From NCBI GenBank assembly GCA_024811115.1, contig JAKOGH010000121.1:1-64000 (forward strand): a stretch of DNA of 64,000 nucleotides. Direction: 5' to 3'. This document shows positions 48,315 through 58,045 of this stretch, piece after piece. Under the pieces are notes generated by a model, which was given only the letters and a program-made list of their open reading frames with translations, had not been told where the DNA came from and did not search any database. The DNA is from Terana coerulea (taxonomy: Eukaryota > Basidiomycota > Agaricomycetes > Polyporales > Phanerochaetaceae). A program made the position numbers and the translations under genes. Position 1 is the first letter of the stretch, and each line of letters begins with the position of its first letter.

Positions 48315-51059
48315 ATGGCGTCGGCCTACACAAACTTCAAGAGATGGGGCAAGAGCGTCATTGGGTACGACAACCGAGTCCCCGTTGTCTCTATCTCCCA
48401 CTGGATCAGAGGTCTATCGTCGGACCCAAAGCGAGAGGTGCGCATCATCCTTTCCTGGCCCTCTGCCCTATACGCTAACGCTCAACTCGATTCCAGTTCC
48501 TGCACTACGCAGAGTCTCTGTTCCCAATCACTGGCTGGATCACCCGCTACAGTAAGCACTTCGTTTTTTTTTGTCGTAACCCTGTGCTGACCTTGACTGG
48601 AAAGATCTTGGATGGCTTTCCGGTGATGTTGTCGCCGGCCTGACCGTTGGCATTGTCGTCGTTCCTCAGAGCATGTCTTACGCCGTGGTACGTAACTCCG
48701 AACGCCGCTTTCAGGAGAGCGGGGATGCTGACCGCTCGCCATCACCGCCCAGATTGCCACGCTACCCCCGCAATACGGTCTCTACTCCGCTTTCGTCGGC
48801 GTACTCATTTACTGCGTATGTACGCTTTGGTTGATGTGCACTAGCCATTCATTGACTCCGTCCTGGCGGCCTTCAGTTATTTGCCACGTCCAAGGATGTC
48901 TCCATCGGTCCCGTCGCTGTCATGTCCCTCACCGTCTCCCAAATCATCAAGCATGTCGACAAGGCCCACCCTGGCGTCTGGGAAGGCCCGCAAATTGCTA
49001 CGACAGTCTCCTTCATTTGTGGTTTTATCGTCCTCTGCATTGGCTTGCTTCGCCTTGGATGGATCGTCGAATTCATACCCCTTCCTGCCGTGAGCGGTTT
49101 CATGACTGGATCGGCCATCAACATCGTTGCCGGACAGGTCCCTGGACTGCTTGGTGAAAGCGGCTTCGAGTGAGTGTCAACCACCGCTACAGAGAACTAC
49201 ACTTATCGGAACTTGCTCAGCACCCGCGCTGCCACATACAAGGTCATCATCAACTCGCTGAAGTTCCTGCCAAAGACGAAGCTAGACGCGGCCTTCGGTA
49301 TCACTGGTCTGTTCTGCCTGTATGCCATTAGGATGACTTGTGACTGGCTCTCACGTCGGTACCCGCGACGCCGTGAGTCACGCTTGTTCCTGCATCTTTC
49401 GAACTCGTCGGCTGACATCCGTATCAGAACGCATGTTCTTCTTCATCTCGACCTTCAGGAACGCCTTTGTGATCATCGTCCTGACCATCGCGTCGTGGCT
49501 CTACTGCCGCCACCGCAAAACCAAGTCTGGATACCCGATCAAGATCTTGCAGACCGTTCCCCGTGGATTCCAGCACGTCGGTCCTCCGGTGATCGACGCT
49601 AGCCTCGTTTCAGCCCTCGCTGGCGAATTGCCCGTTGCAACGATCATTCTCCTGCTCGAGCACATTGCTATCTCGAAGTGTATGTTGTCTTACCTTGTAT
49701 TTGTGGGCATCTGCTGACTCACCGTTCCCTCCATTCAGCTTTTGGTCGTGTCAATGGCTACAAGATCAACCCCAACCAGGAGTTGATTGCTATAGGCGTC
49801 ACCAACACTGTCGGAACCGTCTTCGGCGCATACCCGGCCACCGGCTCCTTCTCCCGCTCTGCTCTGAAGTCCAAGTCCGGCGTGCGCACCCCGCCGCAGG
49901 CATTCTCACCGCCATCGTTGTCATCGTCGCCCTGTACGGCCTCACCCCGGCCTTCTTCTGGATCCCCAGCGCGGGCCTATCCGCCATCATCATCCACGCT
50001 GTCGCGGATCTCGTCGCGAAGCCGCCGCAGGTGTACTCCTTCTGGCGCGTGTCCCCGCTCGAGTTTGTCATCTGGGCGGCGGCCGTGCTCGTCACGGTGT
50101 TCAGCACTATCGAGAACGGCATCTACACGTCGATCTGCACGTCGCTCGCACTCCTGCTCGTACGTGTCGCGCGCCCGCGCGGCTACTTCCTCGGCCGCGT
50201 CACGCTGCGCGCGGGAGAACATGACTCGGCGGCCGCGCGCGACGTGTACGTGCCGCTGAACCCGAAGGCGAGCCTGATGAACACCGACGTGAAGCCCGTG
50301 CCACCGACGCCAGGCGTGATTGTGTACCGCTTCGAGGAGAGCTTCTTGTACCCGAACTCGTCGATCCTGAACTCGACGATCGTGGACTACGCCAAGGCGA
50401 ACATGCGCCGCGGCAAGGACATGAGCCAGGTCAAGCTCGGGGACCGCCCCTGGAACGACCCCGGGCCTCGCCCTGGCCACGACGAGACCGCGGAGAACGC
50501 GAAGAAGCCGGACTTGAAGGCGATTGTGCTGGACTTCTCCGGAGTGTGAGTACCCACCGTCTTCGTTTGGTTTGACAGGAGTGCTTATGGTTTATGCAGC
50601 TCGCAAATTGACACCACCGCCGTACAGGCCCTCATCGACACGCGCAACGAGGTCGAGCGCTGGGCGGACCACCCCGTCGAGTTCCACTTCGCGACCGTGC
50701 TCTCGCCCTGGATCCGCCGCGCGCTCGTCGCGGGCGGCTTCGGCATCGGCGTGCCCGCGACGCGCGCGCACCCCGAGCTCGTGCAGGTCGTGTCGTACGG
50801 CGACGTGCGCGGGCCCGCGCCGGCGCCCGAGAAGGGCGACCTCGAGAGCATCGGCGGTATCGAGGACGTGCACCGCCGCGGCTCAACGTCGAGCGCCTCG
50901 CAGCCAACCGCGGGCCCCATCGTCTTGCAAGACACGCCGTTCTTCCACTTCGATGTTGTCTCCGCTGTCCGTGCGGCCGAGTCGGGCGTGCGCAGGGTCC
51001 CGAGCACGCCGAGCGTCGGCTCCCTGGACGACGCGAAGCGGCCGGAAGGGGTGGAGTGA
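48315..51059 (+). CDS. SulP/SLC26 sulfate permease 2 (one frame break)
   Basis: This is a paralogue of the 22,223-25,051 permease with the same exon plan. It starts MASAYTNFKRWGKSV (chosen from the TATA position and alignment with MASRAKQLG of the paralogue). Then GDVVAGLTVGIVVVPQSMSYA, IATLPPQYGLYSAF, TSKDVSIGPVAVMSL, TGSAINIVAGQVPG, NGYKINPNQELIAIG, ATGSFSRSAL. The frame then breaks at KSGVRTPP near 49,893, where one base is missing against the paralogue, and resumes at AGILTAIVVIVALYG. The STAS domain follows (AIVLDFSGV|SQIDTTAVQAL), ending PFFHFDVVSAVRAAES. The gap is only 18 nt between a GT and an AG, too short to be an intron. Either an assembly error or a recently inactivated permease. 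Confidence 0.85.
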
Positions 51060-51394
51060 GGCTCAGCCTGCCACGACTGCTCTTCATGCTCTATCTTATT
51101 CCTTTCTATACCACGCCGCTGTGTCTCGTTCTGGCTCTCTTCGCTGCTGCAGACTAGAGCATCTAAAAGTCCTTGTATAATGTGTAAAGTAGACCTAGGG
51201 TTTCATTGTTGTATCTTAGTTGGCTTGTGCTCTTGCATGCCGGGATATACAAGCAGTATTTCCTCCAATGTCTGACTTGCTCGACTCTTCGACCTGGACA
51301 AGGCTTCTTGATAGGTCGACGACATGCGCGCCAGGCTGTTCGCACACGGTTAGTCGCCGACAGCATTTCTGTGGTGCAGACGGCTTCGCCGAAA
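51060..51394. other. Intergenic, nothing recognised
   Basis: The region after the permease has no gene or repeat that I can support. Confidence 0.3.
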
Positions 51395-51530
51395 ACCTGG
51401 GCATCAAGTACGATGAGGTTGGTGTAGTGGACGACGTAATTCCTAAGGGATACACAGACTGTCGGTTAAGCCGGCCGTGTGAAAAGCGAGACTCATGTCC
51501 GTTTCTCCTTCCCCTCCGAGCCAAGTGCAG
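51395..51530 (+). pseudogene. F-box C-terminal remnant
   Basis: YDEVGVVDDVIPKGYTD and RDSCPFLLPL match the last exon of the F-box family (HDEVGVVDDVIPEG in the copy at 53,953; EVGLVDDRIPEG in the arms). No other part of the gene is nearby, so this is an isolated 3' relic on the + strand, opposite to the F-box genes downstream of it. Confidence 0.65.
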
Positions 51531-52032
51531 AAGATTGATTGCCGCACACTACATCCGAGAACTTACTGTGACACACCTTTGATACTTAGGTCTGAGTTTG
51601 CAATTCAATTATATGGGAAAATATATTCACGTTGTAGTGACTAGATACGTGCCGGCTCCGCCGCCAAAAACCTTGCTTGGGTTTGTACAGGTGTAAACGT
51701 GTGCTGATTAAGCAGGACGACGGCGAGGAAGGGAACGGCCGTGGGAAAGGATGGGCGTCAGGCAAATGCCGGTAGGACGAAAAGTGGCTTCACATTAAAG
51801 GTTTCACAGTTACCTTGCAAGCAAGGTGATTAGCCATATGTAACAGAGGTCAAGTCAGGAGATTAAGGCATGTGTTAGTTTCATCCTCAAGTCCGGAGAG
51901 ACTCGGGGATTACTCGTCCCGACGACCACGAAGAGGTCCATGCCAGGATGACTTCAAGAACCACCCTCCGTCGAGAATACATTCGCCCCGGTCAACAAAA
52001 GTACTGTCTACGTCGAAGCCCACACCCTAGGT

Positions 52033-52140
52033 TCCGGAGTGACCGTTGACGCAGCGGCCACCCACTAGGCGCGGGGCTTGAGACTTGCCGAGGCGACCTT
52101 TGACGGTGATCGCCCCACGATGGCAAGGCCGCGGGCCCGG
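52033..52140. repeat. ~108-bp repeat unit, copy 1
   Basis: The unit begins TCCGGAGTGACC.TTGACGCAGCGG, contains CACTAGGCGCGGGGCTT and CTTGCCGAGG, and ends GGCAAGGCCGCGGGCCCGGA. Read on the minus strand it is open (GPRPCH, VKGRLGKSQAPRLVG, RCVNGHSG). Copies 2 and 3 lie at 52,351 and 52,602. Confidence 0.75.
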
Positions 52141-52350
52141 AGGTCCTGAGGTAGTGAGCACGGAAACTCCCCGTACGAGACAGGGAGCTGGAGGGGTGGT
52201 CGTTACGGAAGATGTGGATATAAAGGAGCAGGGGTGGGGAACGGGGCAGGATCGGTGAAGCTGGGACAGACGGTTAGCCTCGTGAAGCGGGAAACAAGGC
52301 GGCAATACTCACTCGAGATATCGGGACGAGTGCAGGACCCAGTCCTCGTG

Positions 52351-52460
52351 CTCCGGAGTGACCATTGACGCAGCGGTCACCCACTAGGCGCGGGGCTTTA
52401 TACTTGCCGAGGTAACCCTTGACGTCGGTCACCTCGTAGTGGCAAGGCCGCGGGCCCGGA
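52351..52460. repeat. ~108-bp repeat unit, copy 2
   Basis: Matches copy 1 over its full length with scattered substitutions. The minus-strand reading is GPRPCHYEVTDVKGYLGKY, then APRLVGDRCVNGHSG, downstream of an ATG at 52,591. It may be an exon of a small gene family or a non-coding repeat. Confidence 0.75.
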
Positions 52461-52601
52461 TATCGCAGAGAAGCTGGGTTCTCGAGGTCGACGGCTTGGT
52501 GGATGTGCTGCGGATGTATGTGTTGGTATGTGTGTCTACCACTGAGTGAGAGTAAACTTACGCGGCGTTTCGGTACAGATGCTCGTACCACTCTCCTCCT
52601 G

Positions 52602-53065
52602 CTCCGGAGTGACCATGGACGCAGCGGTCACATCAGCAAAGTTGCATTGGCGCTGAACGGTACTGACAGGTACTGATGAAGCCATCTCAGCGCGCTTCAG
52701 TCCCTTCAGTGCCGTCAGCGCCCGCCAGTCTCAGTAGTCGTTTTGAGCGCTCTCAGATGTTTTTGACCCCTCTTGCATCCGTCTCTTGCAGTAAAGCTTC
52801 GGTGAGTAAACCATCATCATTGACGTCCAGCATAGTTTATGAAACATGATGAACTAAGAAAATACAACATTTAGCAAAAGTCTGGCTTCAGCAGGGCTCG
52901 AACTTCGGTTCCAAACCGTTCGTCAGCGCTCTCAGTGCTTGTCAGCGCTCATCAGTCGTCAGTGCCTGTACGTTTTGCTGATGCACTCACTAGGCGCAGG
53001 ACTTGAAACTTGCCGAGGCGACCGTTGACGTTGATCACCTCTTGATGGCAAGGTCGCGGGCCCGG
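52602..53065. repeat. ~108-bp repeat unit, copy 3, split by a MITE
   Basis: The first 29 bp (52,602-52,630) and the rest (52,984-53,065) form one unit equivalent to copies 1 and 2. They are interrupted by the inverted-repeat element at 52,631-52,983. Confidence 0.7.
52631..52983. mobile_element. MITE of 353 bp nested in the 108-bp repeat
   Basis: Termini are CATCAGCAAA at 52,631-52,640 and its exact complement TTTGCTGATG at 52,974-52,983. Subterminal ACTGAC/ACTGATGA and CAGCGCT motifs occur in both orientations. It interrupts repeat copy 3 at a defined point. The target duplication is at most 2-3 bp (CA/CAC) and is not certain. There is no coding capacity. Confidence 0.65.
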
Positions 53066-53709
53066 ATAGCGCAGGCGAAGCACTGGGCGACATGTTCGAG
53101 GAGGTCTGAAGGAGAAAGGGTGAGCACAGCGGCGGGGAAAGAGAGGAGAGGAAGGGGGACATGCCGGTCGAGGGGGGAGATGTGTTGGTCTGATTCAGGC
53201 TCCGTGTGGGGGTACTTATATGTCTGGAGGCTGGCCAGTCACGGGATTTACTCCGTTTATTGAAAACAAACAGAGTCAGCCTCCGTGCCAGGATGTGAAG
53301 AGCAAGAGAGTTGCCTTTTACGGATAAATGTGCTTTTGGCGCCAAACGCAACCGCCAGCCTCCCGCCTCGTCGCCGACCGCCACCTTCATCCCGACCACT
53401 TCCTTCAACCCATCGGTCGTCGCCTCGTCGCCTTTTCTCTACATTTCTACGAATTGAAGTCTCGAACCTGGTACGTCGATTCTCTTTATTCGCGGGATGG
53501 GTCAAAGAGAGCTTTGTTGACCTGAGATTAGAACAGCAGCGCATCCTATATATATAGCTCTGCAGCTACCCTCAACATCTCACCTCCCGGTCCATGCGCG
53601 AACGACTAGCGACCCTGGCTACACAATACCATTGACTTCTGTTCCCAGACATTTCAATTACAAATCATACTCGCAACTAAGCTAACGTATACCCCAGTAA
53701 GTTCACGCT
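53066..53709. other. Intergenic, nothing recognised
   Basis: Short Pro/Ser/Arg-rich frames occur on both strands, with a TATATATAG-like site near 53,550. No gene is supported. Confidence 0.3.
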
Positions 53710-53711
53710 TA

Positions 53712-53861
53712 CTGTACTTTACCGACCAAAGCGGCGGTCACAGGTCATACCCATTTTCAGCCGACCCCGCCAATGATTTTCTTTCGATTTTTGGCGATTT
53801 TTGGGATTCGTCGGCGAAAATGATTTTGGGCGCTTCTGACGCTTTGGTCGTTAAAGTACAG
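53712..53861. mobile_element. 150-bp MITE with 22-bp inverted repeats and TA duplication
   Basis: The left end CTGTACTTTA...CCAAAGCG and the right-end complement match in 21 of 22 positions. TA flanks both sides (53,710-53,711 and 53,862-53,863), as expected for Tc1/mariner-type insertion. A second inner pair (TTTTCAGCCGAC against GTCGGCGAAAA) makes the whole element able to fold into a long hairpin. There is no coding capacity. Confidence 0.85.
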
Positions 53862-53952
53862 TACTCAGTTGGATCTAGTGGATGCAATGCAGGTACTATA
53901 CCGTAGTATACCGCACCCAACGAAAGTCAAAAAATTAAATGAAATCAATCTT

Positions 53953-56518
53953 TTATAGCCGAGGCAGAGGGAAGGAGAAATAAACGTGAGTTCCTCTTTT
54001 CACACGCCCAGCCCAATAAGCCTCTTTGGATCCCTCAGGAATCACGTCGTCAACTACACCAACCTCATCATGCGTGATGTCCATGTATGCATCAGCGAAG
54101 TCGTATACGACGTCCTCTGCATCGGGCGAGGCGACCCCATGACTGTGCACCCGCGTCATATCAGGTCGGCACCCTAGAAATACTGTCGACGACTCACTGT
54201 GTGCGAACATGGTTGACGATCTGGTTACGGGCGCGACGCGGGTGGTAGGTTGGGCAACGGATACAGCGCCACTTGGCGGCCTTCATCTTCTCTTCGTCCC
54301 GCACGGCGCGTTCTCGTGCCGCGTCCTCCAGCGGCTTCACGGCCTCGCGCTCGGCCGGCGACGCTGGCAGGAAACGTTCATGACCGTAGCGAGATTGGTC
54401 ACTATGTGCGTACTGCAGCGCCACGCTTCAGCGGGGGCACGGCGGCGGACAGAAGAGCACGTACCATCGCCCGCCACGAATAAAAGTCTTTCTTGCGTTC
54501 TCCAACACGATCGTACGAGCAAGTATCACAGTACAAGCGCACGGCCGAGTTGTCCATGTCGTCGATTGTCGCCGTCGCTGGATCCATGCCGCACGCGGCG
54601 ACCAGCTTCGCGAGTTTCTCGGCTTTGACCTCATACTCGACTGGCTGCCAGTTCTGGGCGGGGGCGTGGCGAGCGACAACAGCTTCGTACGAATCCGCAG
54701 CCGCCCCGCGCTGCAGCTGCTGCCGTGCGAAACATGTGTGCGACAGGACGAGCGGGTAGCGGTACGACAACCGGCAGAGTTTGCACCGGAACACGCTCCC
54801 CACCGCGAGCGTCAGCGGATCCGTGGCGTCGCCCACTGCGACACCCGCGCGGACCAAACCTGCGAGGTATGCCCGCGCATCTCGCTTCCATCGCTCCGTG
54901 AACGCGGGCAACGCCTTTGCTAGGAAGCCGAAGCTGGCAGTGGTGACGGTCGTGCTCGTCGGCGCGTCCACCACCGCTTGGACCTCCGGCATCCCGAGCG
55001 CAATGTCGCGGATGGACGGCTCGCCAATGCGGCGCGGTGCGATCCGCACCACCGCTTCGTCAAGGACTTTAAGTCGAGCCTTTATGGCAACACTGCGCTC
55101 CTCCTGCAGCCGCTCGGTCCTCACCCCGTCCATGAAGTCAATCATCTTGGGCTTCATGTTTTTCCAAACTAAGGGAGATGTCAGCTGAGAGCGAGCAGAA
55201 TCGAGAGGAATATCACGCACTTCTTTCTGTAAGTTTCTTCGGCTGCGCAACGAGGTCATGGCTGACGAGTCGATTCGTCCCCTGTAGACGCTGCAGCTCT
55301 TTGTCGTATCCGAGCTCGAGGAGTTTCTCCTTGATGCTGCACGAACGACCTCGTTGTTGGATGTTCTGTCATCTGAATGAGATATGCAGAGCGTACCTAT
55401 TGTATCTAGATTCGGTAGCTTCTTCCTTGGTGCTCTCGAGCATCTGGGCCTTCAGTGCTTGCCATTTTATCAAGGGTTCATATTGCTAAATGTTTCATGA
55501 GTCGGCTGTTCCATGGCAGCACGGGAAACCCTCAGCAGCGCACCTCTCTCAGTGACTTTAACTTGACCGCCTTCGAATCTATAAAGGCAGCTTGTTCCGT
55601 TGAGGAGGTCATGCCCTTGATGGCCTCCTTCAAGTCAGCGACGTCGGACTTGCGGAACAAAATGCTCGAATGGTGTGACATACGGTATGCTACACCATAA
55701 TTAGCCATATACAGTCAGAACAAGCAGTAGGGCCTGGAAACGTACGGTCCACGCTTCCGGGTTCAGATACGGGGAGTATGAATTGCAAGCCATATATGCG
55801 CTGTGGGAATGGGATTTGATTGTTTAGCGGCCTTTCCCATCTGAATTGATTCCAAAGCTCGTAAGGGCCAGTTATCCCGTTCCAGCGGCTATTGGAGCTA
55901 AATTTGAACTGGAGATTTCGATAGAAGAAGTGAACATACTGGGGTTTGCAATTCTTGCAATATCGACCACCTATTTCCCAATAAATCATCTCACATGTTT
56001 TACCACATTCCTAAAATATCAATCTCATCAGCGCATCAGAAATCTATTCCCGTAGTGGACGCGCATACGTTGCAGCGGTTGTAGAACATGACGCTAGCGT
56101 ATGTCGGCTCACTGTAGGCATCTGGGCACGGCGGTAGATCTTCGGCATTGCGACGAGCAGCCTTCCGTAGCGATGGCGAGTTGCGGCTCGTCGGCAGATT
56201 TCGGAAGTCTCTCGTCGGCCTGGCGAGGTTGAGGGCGTCCATAGGGTGGAGGTAGCTTGTGATCTAATCAATGATGAGCATTGAACCGTAGCTTATATTG
56301 GGTGCGACCAACCTCGTAGATAATATCTAGTGGCATGCCTGGTAATTTCGCCAGACGACCGACTTTCGTAGTGGCTGCCTTGCCTTTGCCTCGGGCGCGC
56401 TGTACAGGAGCCTTCGCTGGTGGCTTACGCGCATGTTCCTTGTCACTGCCTGAGTCGTCGTCGCTGGATATCTCGGATGGTGTCGGTTTGCGCGCGGCTC
56501 TTCGTCTTCTGGGGGCAT
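53953..56518 (-). CDS. F-box protein copy C (best-preserved full-length copy)
   Basis: This has the same exon plan as the arm copies but the most open reading. N-terminal exon 56,518-56,330: RRRRAARKPTPSEISSDDD, RARGKGK and LAKLPGMPLDIIYEV. F-box exon 56,260-56,040: MDALNLARPTRDF. A Cys-rich exon (56,000-55,690) with YWEIGGRYCKNC and a Glu/Lys helical part follow. One 285-codon exon (54,402-55,259) carries MKPKMIDFMDGVRTERLQEE, RIGEPSIRDIALGMPE, FRCKLCRLSYRYPLVLSHTC and DDMDNSAVRLYCDTCS. The last exon is HDEVGVVDDVIPEG. The ATG at 56,518 is followed by five Cs and is one base out of frame; an upstream ATG at 56,558 in frame (MDRTSTTATNI) could serve instead. Likely an SCF substrate adaptor; target unknown. 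Confidence 0.68.
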
Positions 56519-57182
56519 AGCGTAAGATGTTAGTGGCGGTAGTTGAGGTTCGGTCCAAGAAACAACTGGAAGGCGCCGAGGGTCGCGAGGCCTTTGTGGC
56601 GCATCAACGCATCACGTCACAGACCACTGTGGTCACGGGTCTCGTGACCAGTGACCAGTGACCGCCGGCCCACGAACAGGATTGAGGATTATGGATATGC
56701 TGTCGGCCGTTTGCACTAGTACTGCTTGTCTTGCATCACAAATATAAGAGAAAAGCGAGTGATTATTCAAACCGAGCTTTTGTGACTGACTATACAGAAG
56801 GTAAGGCCACAGAAGCTTGAGGTATGCTGTCTGGGGTCAGTGGTTGCCATCTATTGCTTCCGTACAAAACTGATACTATGTGCAACATAACATACATGAA
56901 AGGGGAGAAAATCTATTTAAAAATGAGCGGGAGAGAGAAGGCTGACAACGATGAGTATAACACGTGGCTAGAGTGCAACCGGAACCTAGACTCCTGAGAT
57001 TCAAGCTTCATCGGACATGTCAGCCGCTTTCAAGTTGGTAGCCCCGATCTAGCCGTGGTGGTCAGCCGCAAATACGGCCACTTAGCGCATATAAGCCCAT
57101 TTTCTCACCTTCCTCCTCCTTCAGTTTAACCACTACCATCCCGCACACCCCCACATCACAACCCACCCCCATTCACATCATC
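56519..57182. promoter_or_regulatory. Divergent F-box C / MPF promoter region
   Basis: The 665-bp intergenic region serves both genes. Near the MPF side it keeps GGTGGTCAGCCGCAAA, a CATATAAG TATA-like site at about 57,089, and the TTCAGTTTAACC leader of other MPF copies. No AACGTT cluster is present here, unlike in the arm copies. Confidence 0.45.
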
Positions 57183-57657
57183 ATGCCTTTCTCCCGCATC
57201 TTCTCCAAGACCTTCTTCAAGACTTCAAAGGTCCCCAAGGTCGAGAAGATCTCCTCTCCCATCGGTGCTGGCATCGTCGCGGAGAGGATCCTCCCAAAAA
57301 GTCCACAGCCACACTTGACACGGACGACACGGACGACCGCATCCCTTCATCGGACAGCTGGCTCTGCTCCGAGCGCCCCTGGCTCTACGTCAAGGTACCC
57401 AGCTCGCAATTGCATCGGGACGTCCCAAAGACCTAGATGGCTGACCAATGTGCTCACAGGTGTCGAAGGGGGCCCAGCCAAAGAAGGTCACCAGGCGGCC
57501 TTACCTGATCCGATTCGAGGACACCCTCATCCCCTTGCACGTCGCACAAGCCAGGGCTGAGATCAAGTACCGCCCCGAGGGGTACGAGATGAAGAGCGCC
57601 CTGGGAAAGGTTAAGGAGCCAAAGGCCATCGAGGAGGCGTGGCGTCCGGCGTGCTGA
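57183..57657 (+). pseudogene. MPF-family small protein, copy E (short form, frame break)
   Basis: Nearly identical to the short form at 39,475-39,950: MPFSRIFSKTFFKTSK, then KISSPIGAGIVAERI. A T present in that copy (CCCTAAAAAG) is missing here (CCCAAAAAG, near 57,296), which throws the frame before the acidic stretch and SDSWLCSE box. Intron (GTACCC to CACAG, 57,395-57,460) and exon 2 (FEDTLIPLHVAQ, ending WRPAC) are intact. If the missing T is an assembly error the protein would be 136 residues like its partner. Confidence 0.65.
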
Positions 57658-58045
57658 GGGGGCGAGGGGAAAGGGGGAAGGTGCGTGGTCAATTGGTCAA
57701 TTCTCTTTTACAGCTGCCAGGTCGAGGGCGAAGGCGAGCGGCCGACCGAGTCAACTTGGGCCTCATCACCCCGAGTCGGCACCCGGACCCCGAGCGCGCT
57801 ATCATTGGGCTTTGTGAGTGACCTTGGTATTTGCCTAATTGACCGTCGCTCACCGCTATCATGCAGAACAACTGGGCTCGATAATAGGCGCCTCCTGGAG
57901 GAAGGTCAGCCGCGGCGGCTGGGATGGTGGAGCCCGCTGCGGCTGTCCTAGCGCAGACCTTTTCGTGGTCTCCAGGATAAGTACCTGCAGGAGCGGCTCT
58001 TGCTTGTCGTTCCGGCGGGGAAACCAACCTGCGCTAAAATCCTGA
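57658..58045 (+). other. Conserved MPF 3' region, copy E
   Basis: Shows the same block as the other MPF units: the intron-like CTTTGTGAGTGACC segment, the CAGCCG hairpin and the terminal word CTGCGCTAAAA. Similarity to the other units stops right after it. Confidence 0.55.

Noticed and set aside
49880..49910. Very short intron to explain the SulP2 frame change
   Set aside because: GT to AG is 18 nt, too short for fungal splicing, and the paralogue is exonic here.
52890..52925. tRNA-like T-arm word near GCTCGAACTTCGG
   Set aside because: No matching A-box or foldable cloverleaf; it lies inside the MITE.
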